Shown here: piece after piece, positions 18,396 to 27,854 of the stretch
Position numbering within the stretch: position 1 is the stretch's first letter
Layout: every line of letters starts with the position of its first letter
Source: Bordetella pertussis 18323
GTDB lineage: Bacteria > Pseudomonadota > Gammaproteobacteria > Burkholderiales > Burkholderiaceae_B
Reading direction: 5' to 3'
Assembly (NCBI RefSeq): GCF_000306945.1
Contig: NC_018518.1
Location: 3,472,001-3,536,000, forward strand
Length of the DNA stretch: 64,000 nucleotides
Notes under the pieces: generated by a model
What the model was told of the DNA's origin: nothing
The model's input: the letters and a program-made list of their open reading frames with translations, nothing else
Databases searched by the model: none
Made by a program: the position numbers and the translations under genes

Positions 18396-19354
18396 TTCGA
18401 GCAGGCGCGCTGGCCGTGCTGGTATTGGGTTGTCTGGCGGCGCTGCCGGCCGCCGCGCAAGGGGCGCATCCGTTCGGGGTGCCCGAGGCCACGGGCGCGC
18501 CCGGCTGGCTGGCCGGCTGGTTCGGGCAGGTCGCGATGTGGCAGGCGCATTTCTACCGGCAGTTGACCGGCGCGGTGCGGGCCTGGCAGGCCGAGGGCGG
18601 CGCGGCCTGGATGCTGATCGGCCTGTCGTTCGCGTATGGCGTCTTCCATGCGCTGGGCCCCGGCCACGGCAAGGCGGTGATTGCTTCGTACGTGCTGGCC
18701 AATCGCCAGACGGCGCGCAACGGCGCGTGGCTCGCCCTGTTGTCGGCGCTGGCGCAGGCGCTGGTGGCCGTGGCGCTGGTTACGGTGCTGGCGGTGGCCC
18801 TGGGGGCCACGGCCGCGGCGATGAACCGTGCGACGCAATGGCTGGAAACCGCCGCGTACGCGGTGGTAAGCCTGCTGGGCGCGTGGCTGGTCTGGCAGAA
18901 GGCGTTGCGGCCGTGGTGGGGGAGCAAGGGTGGCCACGGCCATGGCCATCACGCGCATCACCACGCGCCGGGCTGCGCTTGCGGACACGCGCACGCGCCG
19001 TCGGCGCGGCAGGCGGCCGGTCCGCTGAACGCCCGCAAGGCGTGGGCCGCGATTCTGGCGGTGGGGTTGCGGCCGTGCAGCGGTGCGCTGATCGTGCTGG
19101 TGTTCGCGCTGGCGCAGGGTTTTTTCCTGGCGGGCGTGGTGGCCACCCTGGCCATGGGGCTGGGCACGGGCTTGACCGTGGCCACGCTGGTGGCGCTGGC
19201 GGCTGGCGCGCGCGATGCCGCGACCCGGCTGGGCGCGCGCCTGTCGACCCGCCGCGCCGCGATGCTGCGCCAGGCCATCGAGGCCTTGGCGGCCGTGGCG
19301 GTGCTGCTGCTCGGGCTGTCGTTGCTGGGAGGGCAATTGGCGGCCTTGCGCTGA
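18386..19354 (+). CDS. NicO-family metal permease (ZevB-like)
   Basis: The 322-residue membrane protein has an N-terminal signal-like segment, about six further hydrophobic segments, the motifs HALGPGHGKAVI and GLRPCSGALIVLVFALAQG found in NicO/RcnA-type transporters, and a His/Cys-rich cytoplasmic or periplasmic loop between them (GHGHGHHAHHHAPGCACGHAHA). It overlaps the DUF1007 gene by 10 bp. By analogy with ZevAB it works in zinc homeostasis, although nickel or cobalt cannot be excluded from the family alone. Confidence 0.82.
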   Translation: MSVVRAGALAVLVLGCLAALPAAAQGAHPFGVPEATGAPGWLAGWFGQVAMWQAHFYRQLTGAVRAWQAEGGAAWMLIGLSFAYGVFHALGPGHGKAVIASYVLANRQTARNGAWLALLSALAQALVAVALVTVLAVALGATAAAMNRATQWLETAAYAVVSLLGAWLVWQKALRPWWGSKGGHGHGHHAHHHAPGCACGHAHAPSARQAAGPLNARKAWAAILAVGLRPCSGALIVLVFALAQGFFLAGVVATLAMGLGTGLTVATLVALAAGARDAATRLGARLSTRRAAMLRQAIEALAAVAVLLLGLSLLGGQLAALR

Positions 19355-19404
19355 GGCCGGCGGCAACGGGACGAATTTTGCACGCCCGGGTGCCGGATTC
19401 AATT

Positions 19405-19424
19405 GATATGTTATATCGTTTCAT
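19405..19424 (+). promoter_or_regulatory. Zur box upstream of the ZnuD-like receptor gene
   Basis: GATAT-GTT-ATATC (19405-19417) is a perfect dyad extended by GTTTCAT. On the minus strand 19417-19407 reads GATATAACATA, identical to the core of the site at 15010-15020. It lies about 40 bp before the receptor start and overlaps the only AT-rich promoter-like sequence here. Confidence 0.82.
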
Positions 19425-19462
19425 TTAATGAGAATGGCACATCGTTTTATAGGGAAGGGAAC

Positions 19463-21544
19463 ATGCGATTCGAACGGCATCCGCTGAGCGCCGCCCTGGC
19501 GCTGGCATTGGCTTGGCAAGGCGCGCACGCGCAGGCAAGCGCGGACGGTACCCCCGAGGCGGCCACGCTGGCGCCGATCACGGTTTCGGCCAGCCCGCTG
19601 GCCGGCGATCTCGACAGCATGACGGCGCCGGCGGCGGTGCTGGAAGGCGATCAACTGCTGCTGCGCCGCCAGGGAACCCTGGGCGATACGCTCGACGGGC
19701 TGCCGGGCGTGCATGCCGATACGTTCGGCGGCGGGGCGAGCCGGCCGGTCATCCGCGGCCAGACGGCGCCGCGCGTCAAGGTGCTGTCCGATGGGTCCGA
19801 GCTGATGGACGCCTCGGCCATTTCGCCGGACCATGCCGTCACCACCGAGCCGCTGCTGGCCGACAAGATCGAGGTCCTGCGCGGGCCGGCCACGCTGCTC
19901 TATGGCGGCGGCGCGATCGGCGGGGTGGTGAATGTGCTGGACCGCAAGATCCCCACCGCCGTGCCGCAGCAGGGCATCGAGGCCGAGGCTGAACTGCGCG
20001 GCGCCACCGGCACGAAGGAGCGCGCCGGCGCCATTGGCATCACCGCCGGCAGCGGCAATTTCGCGGTCCGGGTCGAGGGCCTGAAGCGCCGCAGCAGCGA
20101 CTATCGCGTGCCCGACTGGCCCGACGGCAAGCTGGCCGGCTCGTACAGCGAATCGGGCCAGGGCACGGTCGGCATGTCATGGATCACGCTGCGCGGCTAC
20201 GTCGGCGTGGCATTCACCCATCTCGAAAGCAAGTACGGCCTGCCCGGGCACAACCACGAGTACGAGGGCTGCCATCCGCACGGTTCGCACCTGCACTGCG
20301 GCGGCCATGACGACCACGGCCACGGTCACGACGAGCACGAGGAGGGCGAGGCGGAACACGATCATGGGCACGAGCACGGCGCGGGCGACGTGCCGTATGT
20401 GAAGCTGCGCAGCAACCGTACCGACCTGCGCGCCGAATACACCGACCCGTTCGCCGGGTTCGAGAAAATCCGCTTTCGCGGCGGGCTGACCGATTATCGC
20501 CATGACGAGATCGAAGGCGGGCAGCTGGGCACGCGCTTCCAGAATCGCGGCTATGACGCACGCCTGGAGCTGACGCACCGGCCGCTGTACGGCTGGCATG
20601 GCGTGGTGGGCGTGCAGACGTCGTACAGCGACTTCCGCGCCACGGGCGAAGAGGCGTTCCTGCCGCGCAGCAAGACGCGCGCCCATGGGCTGTTCCTCCT
20701 GGAAGAGTATCGCTGGGCCGACTGGCGCTTCGAACTGGGCGCGCGCCAGGACTGGCAGCGCGTCTCGCCGCAGAGCGGCGCGCCGGCGTCCCGCACCGCC
20801 GGCACGTCGCTGTCGGCGGCCGCCATCTGGGACTTCGCGCCGCAGTACTCGCTGGCCCTGTCGGTGTCGCGCTCGCAGCGCCTGCCCTCGGCCCAGGAGC
20901 TGTATGCCGACGGCGTGCACCTGGCCACCAACACCTACGAGATCGGCGACCCCGGGCTGGATCGGGAAACCTCGCGCAACGTCGACCTGACGCTGCGCAA
21001 GCACAGCGGCGACACCACCTTCAGCGTCAGCGCCTTCCACAACCGGGTGAAGAACTATATCTACGCCAATACGCTGGACCGCTACGAAGACTTCCGCCTG
21101 ATCGAGTACACGCAGCGCGACGCCGAGTTCACCGGCGTCGAGGGCGAAGTCCGGCACCGCTTCGGCAAGGTGTTCTCGGCGGCCGTGTTTGGCGATTATG
21201 TCCGCGGACGGCTCACGGGCGGCGGCGGCAACCTGCCGCGTATCCCGGCCGCGCGCCTGGGCGTGCGCGCCGATGCGCAATGGCAGAACTGGGCGGGGGG
21301 CGTCGAGTACTTCCATGTCTATCGCCAGGACGATATCGCGGCCTACGAGTCGTCCACGCCCGGCTACGACATGGTCAACGCCACCATCCGCTATCGCGGC
21401 AAGCTGGACCGCACCGCCTACGAGATCTACCTGCGCGGCAACAACCTGCTGAACAAGCTGGCGTTCAACCATGCGTCGTTCATTTCGACCGTGGCGCCGC
21501 TACCCGGGCGCAGCGTGTTGCTGGGCGTGCGGCTGACGTACTGA
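19463..21544 (+). CDS. znuD: TonB-dependent outer-membrane receptor, ZnuD-like zinc receptor
   Basis: The 693-residue protein has a signal peptide (1-23), a TonB-box-like ITVSAS (39-44), a plug with IRGQTAPRVKVLSDG and EVLRGPATLLYGGGAIGGVVNV, a 22-strand-type barrel and a C-terminal RLTY aromatic end. A surface-loop segment at about 263-306 is crowded with His, Asp and Glu and includes Cys270 and Cys279, as in neisserial ZnuD. It should bind zinc outside the cell and pass it inward with TonB energy to ZnuA. Its own Zur box separates it from the znu operon, and it converges on xerC 12 bp away. Confidence 0.88.
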   Translation: MRFERHPLSAALALALAWQGAHAQASADGTPEAATLAPITVSASPLAGDLDSMTAPAAVLEGDQLLLRRQGTLGDTLDGLPGVHADTFGGGASRPVIRGQTAPRVKVLSDGSELMDASAISPDHAVTTEPLLADKIEVLRGPATLLYGGGAIGGVVNVLDRKIPTAVPQQGIEAEAELRGATGTKERAGAIGITAGSGNFAVRVEGLKRRSSDYRVPDWPDGKLAGSYSESGQGTVGMSWITLRGYVGVAFTHLESKYGLPGHNHEYEGCHPHGSHLHCGGHDDHGHGHDEHEEGEAEHDHGHEHGAGDVPYVKLRSNRTDLRAEYTDPFAGFEKIRFRGGLTDYRHDEIEGGQLGTRFQNRGYDARLELTHRPLYGWHGVVGVQTSYSDFRATGEEAFLPRSKTRAHGLFLLEEYRWADWRFELGARQDWQRVSPQSGAPASRTAGTSLSAAAIWDFAPQYSLALSVSRSQRLPSAQELYADGVHLATNTYEIGDPGLDRETSRNVDLTLRKHSGDTTFSVSAFHNRVKNYIYANTLDRYEDFRLIEYTQRDAEFTGVEGEVRHRFGKVFSAAVFGDYVRGRLTGGGGNLPRIPAARLGVRADAQWQNWAGGVEYFHVYRQDDIAAYESSTPGYDMVNATIRYRGKLDRTAYEIYLRGNNLLNKLAFNHASFISTVAPLPGRSVLLGVRLTY

Positions 21545-21556
21545 CCGCAGCCGGGT

Positions 21557-22537
21557 TCAGCGCGAGGTCTTGCGGCCGGCGCGCGGGTGCGCCTGGTCGT
21601 AGGCGCGCGCCAGGTGCTGGAAATCCAGCCGCGTGTAGACCTGGGTGGTCGATATGTTGGCATGGCCCAGCATTTCCTGGACCGCGCGCAAGTCCTGGGC
21701 CGATTGCAGGACGTGGCTGGCGAAGCTGTGGCGCAGCACGTGGGGATGCACATGCGCCGGCAGTCCGGCCGCCTGGGCCAGGCGCGCCAGCTGCAGCTGC
21801 ACCACGCGCGGCGCGATGCGCCGGCCGCGGGCGCCGACGAACAGCGCCGCCGCATCCTGCGCACCGGCGCCGGCGGCAGCCAGTTGCGGGCGCGCCTGCA
21901 ACCATTTGTCCAGCGCGGCCAGCGCGCTCTGCCCGACCGGCACCGAGCGCCGCTTGCCGCCCTTGCCGACGACGATGACCTCGGCGTCGTCGCGGTTGAG
22001 CCAGCTGCGGGATTCGTACTCGGGCGTGCGCTCGTAGCGCAGGTCCAGGCTGACCAGTTCGGCCAGCCGCAGGCCGCTGGAATACAGCAATTCGAACATG
22101 GCGTGGTCGCGCAGCGCGGCCGGCTCGGTGGCCAGGCGCGCGGGGGCGTGGTCCAGCAGCACCTGGGTCTGTTCGACCGAGAGCGCCTTGGGCAGGCCGC
22201 GCGGCGCCTTGGGGGCGCGCACGCCGGTGGCCGGATTGCCGGGCAGGCCGGCGGCCGGGGCCCACCATTGATAGAAGCCGCGCCACGCCGCCAGCGCGCG
22301 CGCCAGGCTGCGCGGGCCCAGGCCTTGCGCATGCAGGCGGGCGACGAAGTGGCGGATATGGCCGTTGGCCACGCGCTCCAGCGGCAGCCCGGCCGCGGCG
22401 GCCTGTTGCGCCAGTTGCCGCAAGTCGCGCGTATAGCCGTCCAGCGTGTGCGCCGAATAGCGGCGGTGCGCCTGCAGGTGCCGCAGCCAGTCCGCCATGG
22501 GCTGGGGCAGGGGGCTGGCGGCGGGGGCGGCGCTCAT
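21557..22537 (-). CDS. xerC: Tyrosine recombinase XerC
   Basis: The 326-residue recombinase has the SAM-like N-terminal domain and the catalytic domain with Arg in SSGLRLAELVSLD, Lys in GKGGKRRSVPV, the HPHVLRHSFA box, LGHANISTTQ and the nucleophile Tyr in VYTRLD. XerC resolves chromosome dimers at dif with XerD. The location after dapF and DUF484 is the conserved dapF-DUF484-xerC order. I chose the ATG at 22537 because upstream sequence in this frame belongs to the DUF484 gene in another frame. Confidence 0.94.
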   Translation of the reverse strand: MSAAPAASPLPQPMADWLRHLQAHRRYSAHTLDGYTRDLRQLAQQAAAAGLPLERVANGHIRHFVARLHAQGLGPRSLARALAAWRGFYQWWAPAAGLPGNPATGVRAPKAPRGLPKALSVEQTQVLLDHAPARLATEPAALRDHAMFELLYSSGLRLAELVSLDLRYERTPEYESRSWLNRDDAEVIVVGKGGKRRSVPVGQSALAALDKWLQARPQLAAAGAGAQDAAALFVGARGRRIAPRVVQLQLARLAQAAGLPAHVHPHVLRHSFASHVLQSAQDLRAVQEMLGHANISTTQVYTRLDFQHLARAYDQAHPRAGRKTSR

Positions 22538-22551
22538 GCGGTGCGCAAGAG

Positions 22552-23244
22552 TCAGGCGGCGGCCAGCGGTGGCGTACCCAGGCGCCGCAGCGCGGCCGAG
22601 GCCAGCTTGCCGATGGCCTCCAGGAAGGCGGTGCCCATGTCGGGGGCAAAGCGCTCGGCATCGTCCGAACCCAATACGAGCAGACCGAAGGTCGGCGCGT
22701 CGGCGTCCGGACGCAGCGCCACCAGCGCCAGCGACTTGGGCTTGGCGTCCAGCCAGCTCACCGCTTCGAATTCGGTGTCGGTGCCGCAATAAGGCGTCTT
22801 CAGGCTGTCGGCGAAGGTGCGCACGTCGTCGGAGACGGGTTCGCCGTAGCCGCTTTCCGGCAGGCCTTCCAGGCGCCACAGGCGCAGCGCCACGTGGTTG
22901 AGGTCGAACTGCTCGGCCAGGCCCAGGGCGATTTCTCCCGGGACGTGCTGCGCATCGGCCTCGGCCAGCATGCGGCAGCACCACTGCGACAGGTGGTCGC
23001 CGATGGTTTCGTTGCTGTTGGCGTTGCGGATCAGTTCACTCAGGCGCCATTCGAGTTCGCGGGTGCGTTCGCGCAGCGTCTGGATCTGGCGCTCGCCCAA
23101 CGAAATGGCGCGCGAGCCGTGCGGGTTGGGAATCTGCAGCGTGGCGAACACGTCGGCGTGTTCGATGAAGAAGTCGGGGTTGTGTTGCAGGAATTCGGCA
23201 ACAGCGTGGGCGTTCAGGGGTTCGGTAGGGGTGTGCGCAGTCAT
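22552..23244 (-). CDS. DUF484-family protein
   Basis: The 230-residue protein has the DUF484 N-terminus (VAEFLQHNPDFFIEHADVFATL, read across residues 13-34), a short coiled-coil (GERQIQTLRERTRELEWRLSEL region) and a GAF-like C-terminal domain (FGLLVLGSDDAERF). Function is not established. It is conserved between dapF and xerC, with 14 and 26 bp gaps. The ATG at 23244 (MTAHTPTEP) is the only start matching family length. Confidence 0.88.
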   Translation of the reverse strand: MTAHTPTEPLNAHAVAEFLQHNPDFFIEHADVFATLQIPNPHGSRAISLGERQIQTLRERTRELEWRLSELIRNANSNETIGDHLSQWCCRMLAEADAQHVPGEIALGLAEQFDLNHVALRLWRLEGLPESGYGEPVSDDVRTFADSLKTPYCGTDTEFEAVSWLDAKPKSLALVALRPDADAPTFGLLVLGSDDAERFAPDMGTAFLEAIGKLASAALRRLGTPPLAAA

Positions 23245-23270
23245 GGGGACGCTGATCTCGTACTCGCTGG

Positions 23271-24164
23271 CTAACGGTGCAGGCCGCTGGTGAACACCAG
23301 GCGGTCGATATCGACCTGGCCGCTGAAAACGGAAATGGCCGGACCGGTCATGCGCAGGCGCTCGCCGTTCCAGTCCACGGTAAGCATGCCGCCGCGCGTG
23401 TGTACGCGCACCGGCGAATCGAGCAGGCCGCGCCGCACGCCCGCGGCGACGGCCGCACAGGCGCCGGTGCCGCAGGCCAGCGTTTCGCCGGCGCCGCGTT
23501 CGTAGACGCGCAGACGGATCTGGTGGCGGTCGACGACCTGCATGAAGCCGACGTTGACGCGGCGCGCGAAGCGCGGGTGCGATTCGACCAGCGGGCCGAT
23601 CACACCGACCGGCGCGGCGTCGACATCGTCGACCACCTGCACGGCGTGCGGGTTGGAAATGGCCACGGTCGAGATCGCCACGCTGCGCGGCAGGCCGGCC
23701 GGCGCGTCGATCTCCAGGTTCCAGACCGTATCCTGGCCCTGCGTCTGGGCGCTCAGGCCGGTGGAGTCGAACGGCAGGGACGGCGGGTCGAAGCGGGTGC
23801 TGCCCATGTCGACGGTGACCTGCTCGTCTTCGCCCTCGTCCAGCACGATGACGCCGGTCACGATCTCGGCGCGCAGCGGATTGCGCGCCGACAGGCCTTG
23901 CTCGTGCACGAAACGCACGAAACAGCGCGCGCCGTTGCCGCAGTGTTCGACTTCGCTGCCGTCGGCGTTGAAAATGCGGTAGCGGAAATCGGCGTCGGCC
24001 CGCGTGGCGGGTTCGACCAGCAGGATCTGGTCGGCGCCGATGCCGAAATGGCGGTCGGCCAGCGCGCGGGCGCGCTCGGGCGTCATCGCTATGTCTTGAC
24101 GGACGCCATCGAGCACGACGAAGTCGTTGCCCGCGCCGTGCATTTTGGTGAAGTTCCACATCAT
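23271..24164 (-). CDS. dapF: Diaminopimelate epimerase
   Basis: The 297-residue enzyme has both active-site cysteines: Cys75 in EHCGNGARC and Cys231 in ACGTGACA. It also has the N-terminal KMHGAGNDF motif. It interconverts LL- and meso-diaminopimelate for lysine and peptidoglycan synthesis. Start at the ATG 24164 (MMWNF) or the next ATG 24161. An 18-bp longer GTG-type start up to 24182 is not needed. It is followed by DUF484 and xerC in one likely operon. Confidence 0.95.
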   Translation of the reverse strand: MMWNFTKMHGAGNDFVVLDGVRQDIAMTPERARALADRHFGIGADQILLVEPATRADADFRYRIFNADGSEVEHCGNGARCFVRFVHEQGLSARNPLRAEIVTGVIVLDEGEDEQVTVDMGSTRFDPPSLPFDSTGLSAQTQGQDTVWNLEIDAPAGLPRSVAISTVAISNPHAVQVVDDVDAAPVGVIGPLVESHPRFARRVNVGFMQVVDRHQIRLRVYERGAGETLACGTGACAAVAAGVRRGLLDSPVRVHTRGGMLTVDWNGERLRMTGPAISVFSGQVDIDRLVFTSGLHR

Positions 24165-24224
24165 GCATGGATTATCACCCATTCCGACGCGGAAAGCCCC
24201 TGGACGCCCGGGATGGCCGCCGTT

Positions 24225-25115
24225 TCAGTACAGCTTGGGCTCGCCCAGCGGGCGCGTCTTGAAGCGGCGGTGCACCCAGTAATACTGGCTGGGGCAGCGC
24301 AGCACCCAGGACTCCAGTTCGCGGTTCAGGCGCGTCGTGGCGTCTTCCAGCGAACCGTCGCCCGGGAAGTCGGGCAGTTCCGGCAGGACTTCCACGTGAT
24401 AGCGCCCGGTGCGCGGATCCCAGAAGTCGAGAATGGGCAGCACCGCGGCATTCCATTTGCGCGCCAGCTGGGCGGTGGCCAGCAGGGTCGCGGCCGGCAC
24501 GCCGAAAAAAGGCACGAAGATCGATCCGGCGCGTCCGAAATCCATGTCGGGCAGGTAGTAGACCGGCCGCGGTTCGCGCAGGTGGCGCACCAGGTCGCGT
24601 ACGCCGTCCTTGCGGCTGACCAGGAATACTTCGTTGAAGCGCGCCCGGCCGGCCCGGACGATGGCGTCGACCGCGGGATCGCTTTGCGGCGTGTACATGG
24701 TGGCGCCGCTGGGCACCTCCATGGTCAGGCGCGTGGCCGCCGCGTCCAGCGCCACGAAATGGGGCGCGAGCAGGATGACGGGGCGGCCTGCCGCGATCAG
24801 GGCATTGATGCGTTCGGCGCCGGTCTGGGTGACCATCTCGCGCACGGCTTCGGGCGAGCCGTACCACAGCACGCCGCGGTCGACGATGGATTGGCCCAGG
24901 GCGCGGAAATGCTCGCGCGTCCAGCGTTCGCGCACGGCTTCGGGCTGGCCGGGAAAGCACAGCTCCAGGTTGCGCCGCACGATGCGCACGCGCGAGCGCG
25001 CCAGCCGGTAGCTCAGCCAGCCCACCAGGGCGCCGGCCCGTTGGCGCGTGGCCGGGCGCATGCGTGCGAAGCCGCGCAGCATGGCGGTCAGCGCGCGGGT
25101 CTTGAATTGGCTCAT
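24225..25115 (-). CDS. lpxL: LpxL/HtrB-type lipid A late acyltransferase, paralogue 2 of the tandem pair
   Basis: The 296-residue protein has an N-terminal membrane-associating helix and the acyltransferase core with the HX4D motif (His119 to Asp124 in HFVALD), followed by the conserved YYLPDMDFG and VPFFGVPAA. It adds a secondary acyl chain to lipid A at the inner membrane. The ATG at 25115 overlaps the stop of the upstream paralogue as ATGA. Two tandem lpxL genes are known from B. pertussis, and I cannot say which published number applies to which. Confidence 0.88.
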   Translation of the reverse strand: MSQFKTRALTAMLRGFARMRPATRQRAGALVGWLSYRLARSRVRIVRRNLELCFPGQPEAVRERWTREHFRALGQSIVDRGVLWYGSPEAVREMVTQTGAERINALIAAGRPVILLAPHFVALDAAATRLTMEVPSGATMYTPQSDPAVDAIVRAGRARFNEVFLVSRKDGVRDLVRHLREPRPVYYLPDMDFGRAGSIFVPFFGVPAATLLATAQLARKWNAAVLPILDFWDPRTGRYHVEVLPELPDFPGDGSLEDATTRLNRELESWVLRCPSQYYWVHRRFKTRPLGEPKLY

Positions 25116-25966
25116 CGTTCGGGTTCCTGCCGCGCGCTGTCGGGCGCCGGCGGTGCGCCACGCGGGACTTTGTAGCGGTTGTATCCCCACAGGTATTGCT
25201 CGGGGAAGCGCCGGATCAGCGACTCCATGGCGCTGTTGATCAGGGCGGCCTGCTCCTGCGGGCCGTCGGGCAGCGGCTCGGGCACGCGGGCATAGTGGAT
25301 ACGCCAGCCGCGCCCGCCCGGCAGGCGTTCGCCGGCGGTCAGGATGACGGCCACGCCGGTCTGGCTCGCCAGCTTGCCGGGCAGCGTCATGGTGTAGGCC
25401 ATGCGGCCGAAGAACGGCGCCCAGACGCCGTCGCCCACGCCCGGCGCCTGGTCGGGCAGCATGCCCACCGACTCGCCGCGCCGCAGGGTGCGCACGCCCT
25501 GCATGGTGGCGGGCACGGCGTTGACCGCCGAGGTGTTGCGCGCCGTCTCCAGTACCGGGGCCAGCGCGGCCTTGCGCGGTGGGCGGAACATCACCGTCAT
25601 GGGCATCTGGCGCGCCAGGTAGCGCGCGGTGATTTTGAAGCAGCCCAGGTGCGGCGTCAGGAACAGGATGCCGCGCCCCTCGGCGCGCGCCGCCTCGACG
25701 ATGGCGTAGTCATCCGACACCACTTTTCCCAGGCTTTGTTCGTTGCGAAACCACACCTTGGGCATTTCCAGGATCATGGCCCCGATTTCGCCGGCGGCGC
25801 GCCGGGCGAAGGCGGGCTGGGGATAGCCGGCCTGGGCGGCATTGGCCCGCAGGCGGTCGCGGTATTTGCCGGGAAAGGCATACGCCAGCCGTCCCAGCAG
25901 CCGGCCGGCCGCATGCAGGAACGGCAGCGGCAGGGCCGCGGCCATACGTAACAGGGTGACGAGCAT
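25112..25966 (-). CDS. lpxL: LpxL/HtrB-type acyltransferase, paralogue 1, with Lys at the HX4(D/E) position
   Basis: The 284-residue paralogue has the family N-terminus and core motifs (MLPDQAPG, GVWAPFFGR, EQYLWGYNR). At the catalytic box it reads PHLGCFK: His106 is present, but the acidic residue expected five positions later is Lys111 (codon AAA, 25636-25634). HX4D/E is normally required for acyl transfer, so activity is in question unless another acid substitutes. It is the first gene of the lpxL-lpxL-dapF-DUF484-xerC run and divergent from metK. Confidence 0.85.
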   Translation of the reverse strand: MLVTLLRMAAALPLPFLHAAGRLLGRLAYAFPGKYRDRLRANAAQAGYPQPAFARRAAGEIGAMILEMPKVWFRNEQSLGKVVSDDYAIVEAARAEGRGILFLTPHLGCFKITARYLARQMPMTVMFRPPRKAALAPVLETARNTSAVNAVPATMQGVRTLRRGESVGMLPDQAPGVGDGVWAPFFGRMAYTMTLPGKLASQTGVAVILTAGERLPGGRGWRIHYARVPEPLPDGPQEQAALINSAMESLIRRFPEQYLWGYNRYKVPRGAPPAPDSARQEPER

Positions 25967-26249
25967 CGATGCGAATGAAAGGGCGGTACGTTGGGCGTTG
26001 GCCTGGCGTGTCCGCTATTTGTATAGAAGGACTCAGCCAAGCATAAAGTGCGCATTTTCGCCTAAAATGCTCGGGTCGCCGAGTTAACCGACAACTTGCG
26101 GGGCGACAGCGGGGGTGGCGCAGGTGCGCCAAGTCCGCGCAAAATCCGCTAAAGCGTCGCGCCCAGATCTTCCGTACATAGCGATCCCGGGGTGCAGCGC
26201 GCCTCGTAACCTATGCGCCGGCTTCAGGCCGGTACGTGAGGAAGTATCT
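25967..26249 (+). promoter_or_regulatory. Divergent lpxL/metK intergenic region with long metK leader
   Basis: These 283 bp hold the promoters of both divergent units. A TAAAAT hexamer at 26063-26068 is a plausible metK -10 element, which would leave a leader of about 175 nt. Near its end CCGGC-TTCAG-GCCGG (26218-26232) forms a short hairpin just before the AGGAAG ribosome site (26239-26244). I find no conserved SAM-riboswitch core here. Confidence 0.4.
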
Positions 26250-27413
<1,164 letters not shown>

Positions 27414-27432
27414 GCCGTTCTCCCGTGTCGCG

Positions 27433-27458
27433 AAACGCCCCGCCTGGCGGGGCGTTTT
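27433..27458 (+). terminator. Intrinsic terminator of metK
   Basis: AAACGCCCCG at 27433-27442 pairs with CGGGGCGTTT (27448-27457) around a 5-nt loop, followed by a further T. It begins 20 bp after the metK stop. Confidence 0.88.
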
Positions 27459-27523
27459 GCTTGGCCGCGCCGGCGGCAGGGATATCGGAACCGGGACGGG
27501 GTCCCGATGCTAAGCTGTTGCCC

Positions 27524-27775
27524 ATGACTGATGCTTCTTTTCCCGTCGCGCCACGGGTCGAGTCCGATGAGACGCCCGACCGGCCGGCGCGGGTCTTCAC
27601 CGCTACCGACTCGCCCTGCGTGGCGGTCTGCTCCACCCTGTTCGACGATATCTGCCGCGGCTGCGGCCGCACGGCGATGGAAGTCGCCAACTGGGTGTTC
27701 ATGAGCGAAGAGGAAAAGCGCGAGGTCTGGGTACGCATCCAGGCCCAGGGGTATCCGCGCCGCAACAACTACTGA
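27524..27775 (+). CDS. DUF1289-family small cysteine protein
   Basis: The 83-residue protein carries the family Cys pattern SPCVAVCSTLFDDICRGCGR (Cys in C-x3-C and C-x2-C), probably a metal or Fe-S site, followed by a WVFMSEEEKREVW helix. The function is unknown. DUF1289 proteins are often found near tRNA-modification or redox genes. The ATG at 27524 fits the family start. A proline/acid-rich N-terminal extension of about 30 residues precedes the Cys cluster. Confidence 0.8.
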   Translation: MTDASFPVAPRVESDETPDRPARVFTATDSPCVAVCSTLFDDICRGCGRTAMEVANWVFMSEEEKREVWVRIQAQGYPRRNNY

Positions 27776-27854
27776 GGGGCGCACGGCGGCCTGTCTTGGC
27801 CATGTCACATCGCGCGGGCTAAATCGCGGCATTGTCCACCTGCCGTCCCGCACC

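Noticed and set aside
26040..26249. SAM-II type riboswitch before metK
   Set aside because: The short conserved pseudoknot core is not present. Only a long leader with one small hairpin can be supported.
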